A stretch of 63,678 nt of DNA from a bacterium (GTDB taxonomy: Bacteria; Oederibacteriota; JAAXVQ01; JAUVAV01), in NCBI GenBank assembly GCA_021108215.1, contig JAIORK010000011.1, positions 1 to 63,678 on the forward strand. The letters run 5' to 3'. Positions 35,152-44,645 of the stretch are shown piece by piece (within the stretch, counting starts at the first letter, position 1; every line of letters starts with the position of its first letter). Made by a program: the position numbers and the translations under genes. The notes under the pieces were generated by a model. It did not search any database. It had not been told where the DNA came from and saw nothing but the letters and a program-made list of their open reading frames with translations.

Positions 35152-37566
35152 TCAACGGATCCCCACACCCGTTGACACCTGATGACACGGTTCAGTGGCC
35201 ATACGCATGACATCGTCTCCAAACAGATCCCGCAAGGAATGCTCCCAGCAATAATACTTTTCGACCTGCTCCCGCGCTTTTCGGCACATCATGGCATACT
35301 GTTCCGGGCAATCATGTTTCATATTTAATATCTTGGTAATGGATTGAATCCATTCGTTTATATTTTCCACATCAGCGATCATCCCGCTTTTGCCGTGCAA
35401 AATGATCTCTTGCGGCCCACCCACATTGGAAACCACAACCGGCAGCCCGCATGCCTGCGCTTCTAAAACCACCATCCCGAATGTATCGGTCGTGCTGGGA
35501 AAAATCATGCAATCGGCTGCAGTGTAAACCGCCGGCAGAAACTCTCTTTTGAGACGGCCCAAGTAACGAACGTTTTCCAGCATTGCCGTTTTTTTCTTCA
35601 ATTCATTCAAATAGGGTCCGTCGCCGGCAAAAATCAGGTGGCAATCACGGTTTTGTGAAACCACTATTTTGTAAATTTCCACCAACAAATCAAGATTCTT
35701 ATCTTTGGATATGCGGCCGGCATAAAGCAAAATATCCCCTTTGATCTGTCGGAGCGATTCTAACGGGCTGATGCCGGGCGAAAATTTTTCCGTGTCAACA
35801 CCCTTTCTGTAAAAAGACAATTTCGAAGGGTTATAACCCTTTTCTTCCAGAATATCCATATACATGCTGGTCGGAACTTTAATGCAATGCATAAGGGAGT
35901 AAAACCATTGCATGTAGTTCTCAATCAGCTCACTGAAATCCTCTTCCTGTGTGATCAGTTTGGCCTGAGCGGCAAAATCCGTATGATAAATGCCGGTGCA
36001 TTTGATGTTCAGCAAGTGACCGGCCAGCAGCCCGACCAGACCCACCGGACCTGGTGTGGAAATATACATTTCCTCCGGAGCCGCCTGATAAACCATTGAG
36101 ATGGTTTTAAGCAGCGAGGGAACCCTGACAGTAATCTTCTCATACCCCGGAAGCGGCGTAGCATAAATGCCCGGCACCGCCATGATATTGGGAGGAAAAC
36201 CATCCAAAGCTTCATGCGGTTCGATGACCGTCACCACCGACAGGTTGATGCCGTGCCGGTGGGTGCGCCATCCAATCTGTTTAATCGTTTCCGCAACACC
36301 ATTCATCTCGGTGAAGGTATCTGTAAACCATAGGATACGTTTGTTAACATTGCTGCGTTCCGGCATAACCGCACGCAGCATGGTCTCGGTCAGAGTACGG
36401 TTCCGGAAGAGGTGTTTCAAGCTGGAAAAAAACGGCGTTGCCAAAAAAATACCCGGTATCAAAGACGCAATGTCGCGGATAATCTTGAAAACATCGCCCT
36501 TGGAAATGTCTTTGCGGAAAGAATCAAACAACCTGCTGAAATAATTATCCAATATATCCGATATCTTTTTATAAACAATTGTAAATTTTTTCTCAATATT
36601 CTCGCCGGTTTCCTGTTTTAACTCTTCGACCAAACTCCGAAACGATTGTTTCATCACGTCTTCCTTGTTCGTGTTTTTCGCGAACAATTTCAACTTGATG
36701 CGGTGTTTCATGCTGATGGCGCGGTTATTAAAAACCATCTCATTGATCTGACCCAACCAGCTCCCGGCAAATCCCGAGCTTTTACGCCGGGAAAATTCAT
36801 AGGCGATTTTGTAAATGGCAAAGGCAAATGACTGATAATTGTTATGCCTTCCTTTGGGAACCGTCAACTTCAATTTGATCATCCTTAAGAACTCATCAAT
36901 TCCTACAGCACCGGCAAATGTATAAGTCTGCCCGATAAAAAGCGCCGCATGGTCGTCGCTGCCTGCGGTATAACCCTTGATCCAGGGATCTGCACTGATA
37001 GGTTGGATGGCATGTTTTTGCTTAAGTGTCTCAATATAGTGCGGAGTCAAATTTTCAAGTATTTCCATCCACTTTAGATTGCTGTTTTGATCACGGGCGC
37101 CATTGATGCCCTCAAATACATCAAAAAGCAAAATAAGTTTTTCCAGATGTTCCTGTTTGAGTCGGTTATTGACCGAATAAGTGGCATGCGCCACGGCATA
37201 CGCCATGTCATGTTTTTGAATATAGTCCCGCAGGTCATAAATACTAGTGCGGCAACGTTCAATCTCCCGATAGTGTTCTTCATCCACATCATACACCAGG
37301 ACATGAACTTTGCAGCCGTCTTCCGGGAAATACGCAGTTGCTTCGACCCCGACAATAACATCGCCGGGATGTTTTTTCTTTAAGTGCAGAGCGCCATCAA
37401 TTCTATTGTGGTCGGTCAGCGCCACATAATCCATTCCCCGCTGCTTTGCGATCCGATAAACCTCTTCCGGTTCGGTATAGGATTCATGCGCACCCAACCG
37501 CTTCAGGAACCATTCCGAAGCGTGGCGGGAATACTTGGAATGCACGTGCAAATCCGCTTTGGCCAT
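35152..37566 (-). CDS. PHP phosphoesterase-glycosyltransferase (GT4) fusion
   Basis: About 804 residues. The N-terminal PHP domain shows metal ligands in HVHSKYSRH (7-15), LTDHNRIDG, VAHATYS and GSDDH (about 207). A linker region (about 250-405) is helical. The C-terminal GT-B glycosyltransferase (about 415-790) has the GT4 marks LLYAGRISKDKNLDLL and the donor-site motif FGMVVLEAQACGLPVVVSN. It may transfer a sugar to a lipid and hydrolyse a phosphoester in the same pathway. Start: ATG 37566 is preferred over an in-frame TTG eight codons upstream. Confidence 0.88.
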   Translation of the reverse strand: MAKADLHVHSKYSRHASEWFLKRLGAHESYTEPEEVYRIAKQRGMDYVALTDHNRIDGALHLKKKHPGDVIVGVEATAYFPEDGCKVHVLVYDVDEEHYREIERCRTSIYDLRDYIQKHDMAYAVAHATYSVNNRLKQEHLEKLILLFDVFEGINGARDQNSNLKWMEILENLTPHYIETLKQKHAIQPISADPWIKGYTAGSDDHAALFIGQTYTFAGAVGIDEFLRMIKLKLTVPKGRHNNYQSFAFAIYKIAYEFSRRKSSGFAGSWLGQINEMVFNNRAISMKHRIKLKLFAKNTNKEDVMKQSFRSLVEELKQETGENIEKKFTIVYKKISDILDNYFSRLFDSFRKDISKGDVFKIIRDIASLIPGIFLATPFFSSLKHLFRNRTLTETMLRAVMPERSNVNKRILWFTDTFTEMNGVAETIKQIGWRTHRHGINLSVVTVIEPHEALDGFPPNIMAVPGIYATPLPGYEKITVRVPSLLKTISMVYQAAPEEMYISTPGPVGLVGLLAGHLLNIKCTGIYHTDFAAQAKLITQEEDFSELIENYMQWFYSLMHCIKVPTSMYMDILEEKGYNPSKLSFYRKGVDTEKFSPGISPLESLRQIKGDILLYAGRISKDKNLDLLVEIYKIVVSQNRDCHLIFAGDGPYLNELKKKTAMLENVRYLGRLKREFLPAVYTAADCMIFPSTTDTFGMVVLEAQACGLPVVVSNVGGPQEIILHGKSGMIADVENINEWIQSITKILNMKHDCPEQYAMMCRKAREQVEKYYCWEHSLRDLFGDDVMRMATEPCHQVSTGVGIR

Positions 37567-37691
37567 TGTAACCACCGCCTTTCCCTTCAACCAGTCATAA
37601 CTGCTGTAACTTTCTTTGCAGTTCGACTATACCGGAGAAAAGGAATTGCAAGGTTAGTCTTTGCTTTATTTTCGATTAGAAGTTTGTGAAC

Positions 37692-37722
37692 AAAAAAAGC
37701 GCAGGCTGGGCCTGCGCTTTTT
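37692..37722. terminator. Bidirectional hairpin terminator
   Basis: Stem AAAAAGCGCAGG / CCTGCGCTTTTT with a short GC loop, flanked by A-run and T-run. It lies just after the stop of the CoADR-rhodanese gene (37758) on the minus strand and would end its transcript before the PHP-GT4 gene. Confidence 0.85.
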
Positions 37723-37757
37723 GATGAACCAATCTCACTAGGTGATAGTCGCCCCAA

Positions 37758-39428
37758 CTATTTTTCCTTGCGATAGGGCCACATAACTACCCCGCCGTCC
37801 ATTACCCTGACTTTTTTAAATCCTGCTGCTTTAAGAATAAGCGCTGCTTCATATCCTCGCAACGATATTTTACAAAAAGCGATAATCTCCTTATTTTTTG
37901 GCAATTCGTCTATACGCAGACGCAATGCACCTAATGGTATCAAGGTTGAATTCGACAGACGCACTTCATCACTCTCAGCCTGACTGCGAACATCTAAAAA
38001 CACAAAATCTTTTTTAGCCTCTTTCATCTCATGAACTTCTTTGGCAGAGATACCTTCTATATAACCATCAAGTTTATTGCGCGCCACATTAGCAGCAGTA
38101 ATAATATTATCCATGGCCGGCGAATAGGGTGGTGCGTAGCACAAATCCATATTGGCCAAATCGTCAACCGTCATTTTGGCGGCCAGTGTCATGGCGGCAA
38201 CATCAATCCGTTTATCCACATCACCCGGACCGGTCGCCTGTGCCCCGAGCAACTTGCGGGTTTTTTTATCCACCACAAGTTTCAGCAGCAAGGGTTTTGC
38301 ATTTTCCATAAAATGGGCACGATCCGGTCCCGGCGCCAACACCACTTCAACGTCGTATCCTTCCTGCTTGGCAGCTGCTTCCGTCAGTCCTGTCCGGCCC
38401 ACGGTAAAATCAAACACTTTGCAAACCGTGCTGCCCAAAACACCGGGAAAAATATCTTTGCGTCCACAAATATTATTGGCCGCCACACGCCCATGCTTAT
38501 TGGCGGTTGATCCCATCGGCATATAGCATGCTTTGCCTGTAATCCGGTCCTTGGATTCAACACAGTCACCCACAGCATAAATATTATCATCACTGGTTTT
38601 CATGGTTCCGTCCACAACCAGAGCACGGAAATCACCAATCGCCAATCCGGCGTCTTTCGCCAAGCCTACGGCAGGCCGCACGCCAATCGCCATAACAACC
38701 ATATCCGCTGCCAGGGTTTCTTTGTCGGTAACGACTTTTTCAACCGCACCCTCTCCTTCAAATTTTACAACAGTATGGTCCGTCAGAACCTTCACGCCCT
38801 TGGCTTCCATATGCTGTGTCACCAACCGGGCCATTTCCCAGTCAAGCATGCCGAATATTTGCGGCAATTTTTCAACAATTGTAACACGACATCCCTTGGA
38901 TACCAGCGCTTCGGTCACCTCAACCCCAATCAACCCACCGCCGATAATGACCACATCCTTTGCCTGGTCTTCCGCCAACAGCCGTTTAATGCCTTCGGCA
39001 TCCTGCACACCGTGAAGCGTATAAATATTCTCTAAATCAATTCCCGGAATCGGCGGGCTGACCGGCGTGGCGCCGGTTGCCAGAATTAATTTATCGTACC
39101 CAATCCAGGATGTTTTCTGGTCCTGAAGGTCTTTTATCTGAATGGTTTTTTTGTCCCTATCGATCTTCAGGGCTTCGGTTTTAGTCAATACATGGACATT
39201 TTTTACTTTTTGAAAAAATACCGGATCGCGTACAACCCCGACCGGAGTACACATCAGCTCTTTTTGCTCCTTGACCTCGCCGGATATGTAATATGGTAAA
39301 CCGCACCCGGCATAAGAAAGATATTCGTCCTTTTCAATAATTGTCACTTCCGCTTCCGGCATCATACGAATAATTTTCGAAGCCGCTTTCGGTCCCGCCG
39401 CCACCCCGCCAACAATAACAATTTTCAT
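37758..39428 (-). CDS. CoA-disulfide reductase-like flavoprotein with rhodanese domain
   Basis: A 556-residue fusion. The FAD domain begins KIVIVGGVAAGPKAA; C43-type active-site context YLSYAGCGLPYYISG is that of CoA-disulfide reductase. An NAD(P)H domain (VVIIGGGLIGVEV) and a dimerisation domain (about 330-450) follow, then a rhodanese domain (about 465-556) with catalytic cysteine in FCKISLRGY. Such CoADR-Rhd enzymes reduce CoA disulfide, persulfide or polysulfide with NAD(P)H and occur in anaerobes handling sulfur. It is a single-gene unit with a terminator downstream. Confidence 0.9.
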   Translation of the reverse strand: MKIVIVGGVAAGPKAASKIIRMMPEAEVTIIEKDEYLSYAGCGLPYYISGEVKEQKELMCTPVGVVRDPVFFQKVKNVHVLTKTEALKIDRDKKTIQIKDLQDQKTSWIGYDKLILATGATPVSPPIPGIDLENIYTLHGVQDAEGIKRLLAEDQAKDVVIIGGGLIGVEVTEALVSKGCRVTIVEKLPQIFGMLDWEMARLVTQHMEAKGVKVLTDHTVVKFEGEGAVEKVVTDKETLAADMVVMAIGVRPAVGLAKDAGLAIGDFRALVVDGTMKTSDDNIYAVGDCVESKDRITGKACYMPMGSTANKHGRVAANNICGRKDIFPGVLGSTVCKVFDFTVGRTGLTEAAAKQEGYDVEVVLAPGPDRAHFMENAKPLLLKLVVDKKTRKLLGAQATGPGDVDKRIDVAAMTLAAKMTVDDLANMDLCYAPPYSPAMDNIITAANVARNKLDGYIEGISAKEVHEMKEAKKDFVFLDVRSQAESDEVRLSNSTLIPLGALRLRIDELPKNKEIIAFCKISLRGYEAALILKAAGFKKVRVMDGGVVMWPYRKEK

Positions 39429-39550
39429 TCCTTGCCTCCCCTAAATTAATCAAATTTATTTAAAAACCACAAATGTCCCAATTGACCAAATATTTTAGCG
39501 CAGAACCGATCAGCATGCTTGTTTTTTTTGATTTGAGTTGCGGTATTTTT

Positions 39551-40387
39551 TCAGAGAATAATTTCCATACCTGAAAATAATGTCCGGCATTTTTCCTGAT
39601 ATCTCTCCGACAGCACACGCTCCATTTCAGGACCGGTGCAATGACCTGGAAAGATCTGATGGACATTCATTGCCTGCAATGCCTTCAGTGTATTTTCAAT
39701 TCTCCCTGCGCCGGCATGCTGAAGATGCATGCCCCCCACCACTGTGTGAATCGGTTTGTCCGGAAATTGTTCTTTGACTTGTAAAAGTGTATTGACAACG
39801 CCGCTATGCGCACAGCCCAACACAACCACCAATCCAACCGCGCTTTCACAGACCAACGCCTGATCATCCTCAAAAAGATCGAAATGTTTACCCTCCGTAT
39901 CCATGCAATAGTCAGGCTCACCGCTTTCAAATTCCGTTTGGCGTTTAACCGGCCCTGTCATCCATACGCCCGGAAACAGCATTTGCGGTGTGTTCAAAAA
40001 AACAACACACTCCTTATTTTCACGCAACGCGGACAAGCCCTCAGCCGGCATACCAATGCTCCGGGCTTTTCCACCGTTTTTAAAACTATACCGAATTTTC
40101 ATCGCCTTGGGATGTAAAAAAACGCGGGCTTTCCTTGCCATCTGCAGCACACCGTCCAAACCACCGGTATGGTCATAATGTCCGTGACTCAACACCACCG
40201 CATCCAACCGGTTCAAATCAATACCCAGGTGGCTTGCATTGGCCAACAAGCCTGTGGTCTGACCCGTATCAAAAAGCAGTTGTTTATCTTGATACGCCAT
40301 CCAAATTGCCAGTCCATGTTCCGCTACCAGCTCTTTCCGTTCGGAACGATTTTCCACCAGTACAACCATACGCAACGCGGAATTCAT
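39551..40387 (-). CDS. MBL-fold metallo-hydrolase
   Basis: A 278-residue hydrolase with the metal motif SHGHYDHTGG (about 66-75), a further ligand in LGCAHSGVVN, and GGMHL and FPGHCTG near the C-terminus. This matches the MBL subgroup often annotated as dihydropterin-ribofuranosyl-aminobenzene phosphate synthase-like, frequently found with Mrp/NifX genes. AAGGAG precedes the start and the gene overlaps the thioesterase by 4 nt. The substrate is unknown. Confidence 0.88.
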   Translation of the reverse strand: MNSALRMVVLVENRSERKELVAEHGLAIWMAYQDKQLLFDTGQTTGLLANASHLGIDLNRLDAVVLSHGHYDHTGGLDGVLQMARKARVFLHPKAMKIRYSFKNGGKARSIGMPAEGLSALRENKECVVFLNTPQMLFPGVWMTGPVKRQTEFESGEPDYCMDTEGKHFDLFEDDQALVCESAVGLVVVLGCAHSGVVNTLLQVKEQFPDKPIHTVVGGMHLQHAGAGRIENTLKALQAMNVHQIFPGHCTGPEMERVLSERYQEKCRTLFSGMEIIL

Positions 40388-40845
40388 ACTTCGCGCTCCT
40401 TGTGCACCTGAAATTGTTTTTGTTCAACAAATTTACCCTTGGCTGAGACCCTCACCTCACCATCATGCAGTAATTCTGATTTCATATAATAGATCAAAGA
40501 TGTTGCCTGATCAAGATATGCGCGAACAATCACGGTTTGATGCGTATGCACCGGTTTTTTAAAACGCACATTCAGCTCCGCTGTCACTGCAATAATACCC
40601 CAGGCAGCCAAACAAGTGGTCATCGCGCCGTCTAAAAGCGATGCCACCACCCCGCCATGCAGTCGTCCGGCATATCCGGTATAATACTCATCACAAACAA
40701 ACTCAGCTTCCACGGATTGGTCTCCACGGACTTTAAATTCCAGACCGAACCCTTCCGGTTTTCGATCCGCTCCGCAAATAATACACCGGGCATGTTCCTG
40801 ATTTTTAAAATTCCGAATTTTTTGTTGCGCCGTATCAATGGTCAC
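40384..40845 (-). CDS. PaaI-like hotdog thioesterase with N-terminal Cys pair
   Basis: A 153-residue protein with the hotdog motif GRLHGGVVASLLDGAM (about 65-80), typical of acyl-CoA thioesterases of PaaI type. CIICG near residue 21 adds a CxxC not needed by the fold. The GTG start overlaps the NifX-like gene by 11 nt and has a weak ribosome-binding site, so it is probably translated by coupling. The link to the Fe-S/NifX cluster is unexplained. Confidence 0.82.
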   Translation of the reverse strand: MTIDTAQQKIRNFKNQEHARCIICGADRKPEGFGLEFKVRGDQSVEAEFVCDEYYTGYAGRLHGGVVASLLDGAMTTCLAAWGIIAVTAELNVRFKKPVHTHQTVIVRAYLDQATSLIYYMKSELLHDGEVRVSAKGKFVEQKQFQVHKEREV

Positions 40846-41173
40846 AGTAATTTGCGCCGGTGCGAAGCGTCTGGTCCAAATACTGCATCACCAGATCTTC
40901 CGGTGTTTCCGGTGGTGCACCCACCACAACCTTGATCCCTTTTTCGACAAACAAAGTTTGCGCCCGGTTGCCCATACCGCCTGCAATGATAACATCCACA
41001 CCCAATTCATGCAGCCAGGCGGGCAGCACACCCGGTTCATGCGCCGGTGGCGCCAACTGCTCTTTTGAAGAAATACATTTCTTCGCTTCATCAACATCCA
41101 AAACGGCAAATACCTCACAATGCCCAAAATGACTGGTTAATTTTCCCTGTGCCAAAGGAATTGCTATTTTCAT
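40835..41173 (-). CDS. NifX/NifB-like dinitrogenase cofactor-domain protein (copy 1)
   Basis: About 112 residues of the Nitro_FeMo-Co fold: MKIAIPLAQGKLTSHFGHCEVFAVLDVD, then GVDVIIAGGMGNRAQTLFVEKGIKVVVGAP. The family binds Fe-S or iron-molybdenum cofactor intermediates; without nif genes nearby it more likely serves general Fe-S or metal-cluster handling with the adjacent Mrp ATPase. ATG 41173 has GAGGT 8 nt upstream, better than the in-frame GTG at 41182. It begins 5 bp after the Mrp gene. Confidence 0.87.
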   Translation of the reverse strand: MKIAIPLAQGKLTSHFGHCEVFAVLDVDEAKKCISSKEQLAPPAHEPGVLPAWLHELGVDVIIAGGMGNRAQTLFVEKGIKVVVGAPPETPEDLVMQYLDQTLRTGANYCDH

Positions 41174-41178
41174 CTGCT

Positions 41179-42078
41179 TCACCTCTCTTTAGTTTCTGCC
41201 AACCCCAGCAGGGGCTGAATTATTTCCGTAAATGCCTTACCGGCGACGGTGCCGGCATACTTCCCGACAAAGACCTCACCGGCATCACCACAGTGTGCGA
41301 TGACCGGCTCAAGGGGAAGCCTGCCCATAAACGGCACGCCCATGGCTGTCGCCATTTTTTCTCCGCCGCCTTCCGGGAACAACGCCATCGGATGTCCACA
41401 TTTTTCACAAGCCCACCCGCTCATATTTTCAACCACACCCAGAATCTTGACATTGGCCTGTTTACAAAAATTAACCGACTTCCGCACTGCCGCCAAAGCA
41501 ACCTCCTGGGGCGTGGTCACAATAATCGCACCTGCCAAATCATCAATGGATTGACAAATTGTCAATGGTTCATCCCCAGTACCCGGGGGGGCATCAATAA
41601 TAAGATAATCAAGATCATCCCAGACCACATCACGTAAAAACTGTTGAATAACCCCCATTTTCATGGGACCGCGCCAAATCACCGGATCATCAGGATGCGG
41701 AAGAAAAAATCCTATGGAAACCACCTTGAGCGGTCCTACAGAAACAGGTTCAATATCAACACCATTTGATGTGACCCGTTCTTTACTTAGATTGAGCATA
41801 GTGGGAATACTGGGACCATGAATATCCGCATCCATCAAACCGACACGATACCCGGCACGTGCCAATGCAAAAGCGGTATTCACTGCCACCGTACTTTTCC
41901 CAACCCCGCCTTTCCCGGACAACACCACAATTTTATGCTTAATCCGGCAGAGTCGTTGCTTAATTTTTTGCCGGTCATCAAATATTTTTTGATCTTCACC
42001 CGGCTTCATTTGCTTGGCACTACATGTTTCTGACTCACAGGTTTCACATTCACTCGCTGTTTTTTCATCTGCTTTCAT
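41179..42078 (-). CDS. Mrp/NBP35-type Fe-S carrier ATPase
   Basis: About 299 residues. A Cys-rich N-terminus (CETCESETCSAK) is followed by the deviant Walker A VLSGKGGVGKSTVAVN, DADIHGPSIP and the IDAPPGTGDEPLT block of Mrp proteins. A C-terminal CEKCG supplies the CxxC that binds a bridging Fe-S cluster in the dimer. ATG 42078 has AAGGAG 8 nt upstream and overlaps the ParA-ferredoxin stop by 4 nt. It likely assembles or transfers Fe-S clusters with the NifX-like partner. Confidence 0.92.
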   Translation of the reverse strand: MKADEKTASECETCESETCSAKQMKPGEDQKIFDDRQKIKQRLCRIKHKIVVLSGKGGVGKSTVAVNTAFALARAGYRVGLMDADIHGPSIPTMLNLSKERVTSNGVDIEPVSVGPLKVVSIGFFLPHPDDPVIWRGPMKMGVIQQFLRDVVWDDLDYLIIDAPPGTGDEPLTICQSIDDLAGAIIVTTPQEVALAAVRKSVNFCKQANVKILGVVENMSGWACEKCGHPMALFPEGGGEKMATAMGVPFMGRLPLEPVIAHCGDAGEVFVGKYAGTVAGKAFTEIIQPLLGLAETKER

Positions 42079-42965
42079 TGCATCTGCTCCTTCATGATTT
42101 TCCATACGCCCTGAATGTCTTCTACGATACCCGCACTGGTTATTTCCGGCAGGGTACGTCGTGCCAATTGCGCTTTTACAACCGCTTTATCATACCGTAT
42201 ACGTCCGGCCCAAATACCCTGGTTGGCATTGCAAAAATCCTGTATTTCTTTTGTCATACCGGGATTCAAGTCCCATTTATTGACACAAACATACGTCTGG
42301 GATTGAAAATGGCGCGTAAGTTCAAAAACTCTTTTCAGGTCATGCAATCCGCTTTGCGTAGGTTCGGTCACAATCAGGACCTGCTGCGCTCCGGTAAGCG
42401 ATGCGATCACCGGGCATCCAATCCCAGGCGATCCGTCGATTAAAATCAGGTCCTGCTGCTGCTCTTGCGCAATACGTTTGGCTTCTTTTCTAATCAAACT
42501 TACCAATTTCCCGGAATTTTCTTCCGCGATTCCCAACCTGGCATGCACCAGCGTTCCAAAACGAGTATGAGATATAAACCACTCTCCGTTTTTTACCGGT
42601 TCAAAGCGAATCGCTTTTTCCGGACAATAATAGGCACATACCCCGCATCCCTCACAACTGATCGGGTCCACCCGAAAAGTCCTCTCCGCCTGCGAAGTCC
42701 GGGGTCCGTCAAAGGAGACCGCGTCAAACCGGCAGACTTCCAAACACTTACCGCAAGCTGAACATTTTTCCGGAATGACTTCCGCCCGGCCGCCGCCGCT
42801 GAAATCTTCCTGCTTGATATTTTCAGGATCCAAAACCAGATGCAGATCTGCGGCATCCACATCACAATCCGCCAGCACAACCCTGCCGGCCAATGCAGCA
42901 AACGAAGCTACCAATGATGTCTTACCTGTACCGCCTTTACCGCTAATCACCACAAGTTCTTTCAT
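42075..42965 (-). CDS. ParA-like ATPase with inserted ferredoxin domain (copy 1)
   Basis: About 296 residues. It opens with the P-loop VVISGKGGTGKTSLVASF; an insertion at about 60-115 has two 4Fe-4S motifs (CSACGKCLEVCRFDA and CEGCGVCAYYCPEKA), then the ATPase resumes with LILIDGSPGIGCPVIASLTG. Such ATPases come in tandem pairs next to NifX/DUF134 genes in many anaerobes; the exact role is unknown. ATG 42965 has a GAGG site and begins 4 bp after the SLAC1-like gene. Confidence 0.9.
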   Translation of the reverse strand: MKELVVISGKGGTGKTSLVASFAALAGRVVLADCDVDAADLHLVLDPENIKQEDFSGGGRAEVIPEKCSACGKCLEVCRFDAVSFDGPRTSQAERTFRVDPISCEGCGVCAYYCPEKAIRFEPVKNGEWFISHTRFGTLVHARLGIAEENSGKLVSLIRKEAKRIAQEQQQDLILIDGSPGIGCPVIASLTGAQQVLIVTEPTQSGLHDLKRVFELTRHFQSQTYVCVNKWDLNPGMTKEIQDFCNANQGIWAGRIRYDKAVVKAQLARRTLPEITSAGIVEDIQGVWKIMKEQMQ

Positions 42966-42969
42966 TTTT

Positions 42970-43938
42970 TCATTCCTCTTCAACGCAAATTTCTTTTTTT
43001 ACAATACGCTTGATGGTTTTATACGACAAATAAACTATAAACAAACTTAGCACCGTCAAAAACAGATAAGCACCAACTTTAAAAACGGACAACGATGTTT
43101 CACGGTACATCAACAATGTCGCCAATGTCATTGCGGCGGTGGGAAACGTATACGCCCACCACGAAAGATAAAATTTGATCTTTCTAAACAAATTAAACTG
43201 TAAAACAACCAGAAAAAAAAGAAAAACAGCAATATAATACAAAATCTTCGCAAACGGATCAAGTGAATGTGTTAATTTCATATAAGAAATAAATCCGATC
43301 GCGGGCGGCGCAAAAAGAATAAAAAGCGTGGGCGCCAATTTTTCCGCCAGCGGATGATGAAAAATAATCCTGTTTAAGACGATTACAAATAATGCCAGCC
43401 ACATGATGATGCCAATGCTAAAGAAAAACCAGGATAATTCCGCTGAAAAATGCCGGACCCCTGCAATCGGTATAATCATATTCCCCACAATCGGAATAAA
43501 CCAGGCAGGATTAAGATGATGCAGCTCAATTTTATTATTTTGAATCCAGACCGACATAATAATCAGTGTGAATAAAAACTGCATAACAACACCGACGATC
43601 CATAAATATTTCGAAACTGTCATATTTAAATCCAGATAAATAATGCTGAATATCAATAATATTTTAGCAATGATCGGAAAAAAATTTATTTTCACCGGAT
43701 GCAAAAATTCTTTTTTCACCTCACCCGGATACCGAATAAATTTAGTCAAATAGATTACACTGATTACAGCCGCGAGCGCAATTGTCAAATATCTTACATA
43801 AGCACTAATCGAGACCGACAAATGCAAAACCATTTCCGCCCTTTGCAAAGCCAGCGCAAATCCTACCATACCCAATACGATTGCAAAAAACGATATTGAA
43901 AAATTTTGCAATCTATTTTCCTGATGCGCAGTTTCCAT
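42970..43938 (-). CDS. SLAC1/TehA-type anion channel family protein
   Basis: A 322-residue membrane protein with ten hydrophobic helices (for example ISFFAIVLGMVGFALAL at the start). NPAWFIPIVGNMIIPIAG and the SLSWW-like segment (FYLSWWAYTFPTAAMTLATLLMY) match the TDT/SLAC1 family, which passes small anions or exports dicarboxylates or sulfite. It is co-transcribed with the ParA-Mrp genes, 4 bp apart. What links an anion channel to Fe-S ATPases is unknown; sulfite or sulfide handling would fit. Confidence 0.83.
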   Translation of the reverse strand: METAHQENRLQNFSISFFAIVLGMVGFALALQRAEMVLHLSVSISAYVRYLTIALAAVISVIYLTKFIRYPGEVKKEFLHPVKINFFPIIAKILLIFSIIYLDLNMTVSKYLWIVGVVMQFLFTLIIMSVWIQNNKIELHHLNPAWFIPIVGNMIIPIAGVRHFSAELSWFFFSIGIIMWLALFVIVLNRIIFHHPLAEKLAPTLFILFAPPAIGFISYMKLTHSLDPFAKILYYIAVFLFFLVVLQFNLFRKIKFYLSWWAYTFPTAAMTLATLLMYRETSLSVFKVGAYLFLTVLSLFIVYLSYKTIKRIVKKEICVEEE

Positions 43939-43999
43939 AACATCCTCTTTTTTTAAAATAATCCAACAAATCCAGTGAGTTTCCTGTTGCGGATACCCT

Positions 44000-44183
44000 A
44001 ATTAGTTTCTGTTGCGGAAAACATAATTTCCTTAATCCCCTCCCCGGATTTGGTGGGAGGGGATTAAGGAGATGGGGTTTCGGCCTTTAATTTTAAAGCT
44101 TACTCCCTCACCTTCATCCTCTCCCAAGAGGAGAGGAATATTTAGTAAATCAAAAATTGGCCTTTCCGCAACAAGAACTAATT
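44000..44183. repeat. 184-bp inverted-repeat element (MITE-like)
   Basis: Ends AATTAGTTTCTGTTGCGGAAA (44000-44020; given here as a 21-bp span, shared core TGTTGCGGAAA) and the matching inverted end at 44163-44183 agree at 19 of 21 positions. Inside is a strong hairpin CTTAATCCCCTCCC...GGGAGGGGATTAAG (44030-44070). A partial extra copy of the end (TTTCCTGTTGCGGA) lies just left. No transposase. It occupies the gap between the two halves of the ParA-NifX cluster. Confidence 0.55.
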
Positions 44184-44201
44184 ATATTTCCCTGAATAAT
44201 T

Positions 44202-44645
44202 TCACCCGACCTGCCCGCCTGCCTTTTGCACGATCTCCTGCAATAGCTGTTGAAATAACTGCCGATAGTCCGGCAGCGCCGCGCAGATCATTTCACCTTT
44301 TGAATAAACTTCAGCAACCCGGCGGTCGTCCGGAATTTCCGACAGGATCGGAATACGATTATCCCTGCAATAATCCCGAACTTTATCATCTCCGCTATCC
44401 GCCCGATTAATAACCACACCAAAAGCCAAACCCAGTGCCCGTACCATTTCAACCGCCAGCTGTAAATCATGCAATCCAAAGGGTGTAGGCTCCGTCACCA
44501 GCACGACATAATCCACTCCACGAATACTCTCAATCACCGGACAGGATGTGCCTGGGGGCGCATCAATAATAATCAACCCTTCTTTCGGTGCCGCCTGTTT
44601 CACTGCCTGAATGACCGGAGGACTCATGGCTTCGCCAACATCCAA
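44202..44645 (-). CDS. ParA-ferredoxin ATPase copy 2, C-terminal part (frameshifted)
   Basis: This frame carries the second half of a ParA-like ATPase: LDVGEAMSPPVIQAVK, IIIDAPPGTSCPVIESIRG and VVLVTEPTPFGLHDLQLAVEM, colinear with copy 1. The first half lies in another frame (44563-45039). The natural reading joins KVGT to QFIHGVLDVGEAM if one base near 44660 is skipped. So the listed start is not natural, and the gene is either broken or misread. Confidence 0.75.
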   Translation of the reverse strand: MDVGEAMSPPVIQAVKQAAPKEGLIIIDAPPGTSCPVIESIRGVDYVVLVTEPTPFGLHDLQLAVEMVRALGLAFGVVINRADSGDDKVRDYCRDNRIPILSEIPDDRRVAEVYSKGEMICAALPDYRQLFQQLLQEIVQKAGGQVG

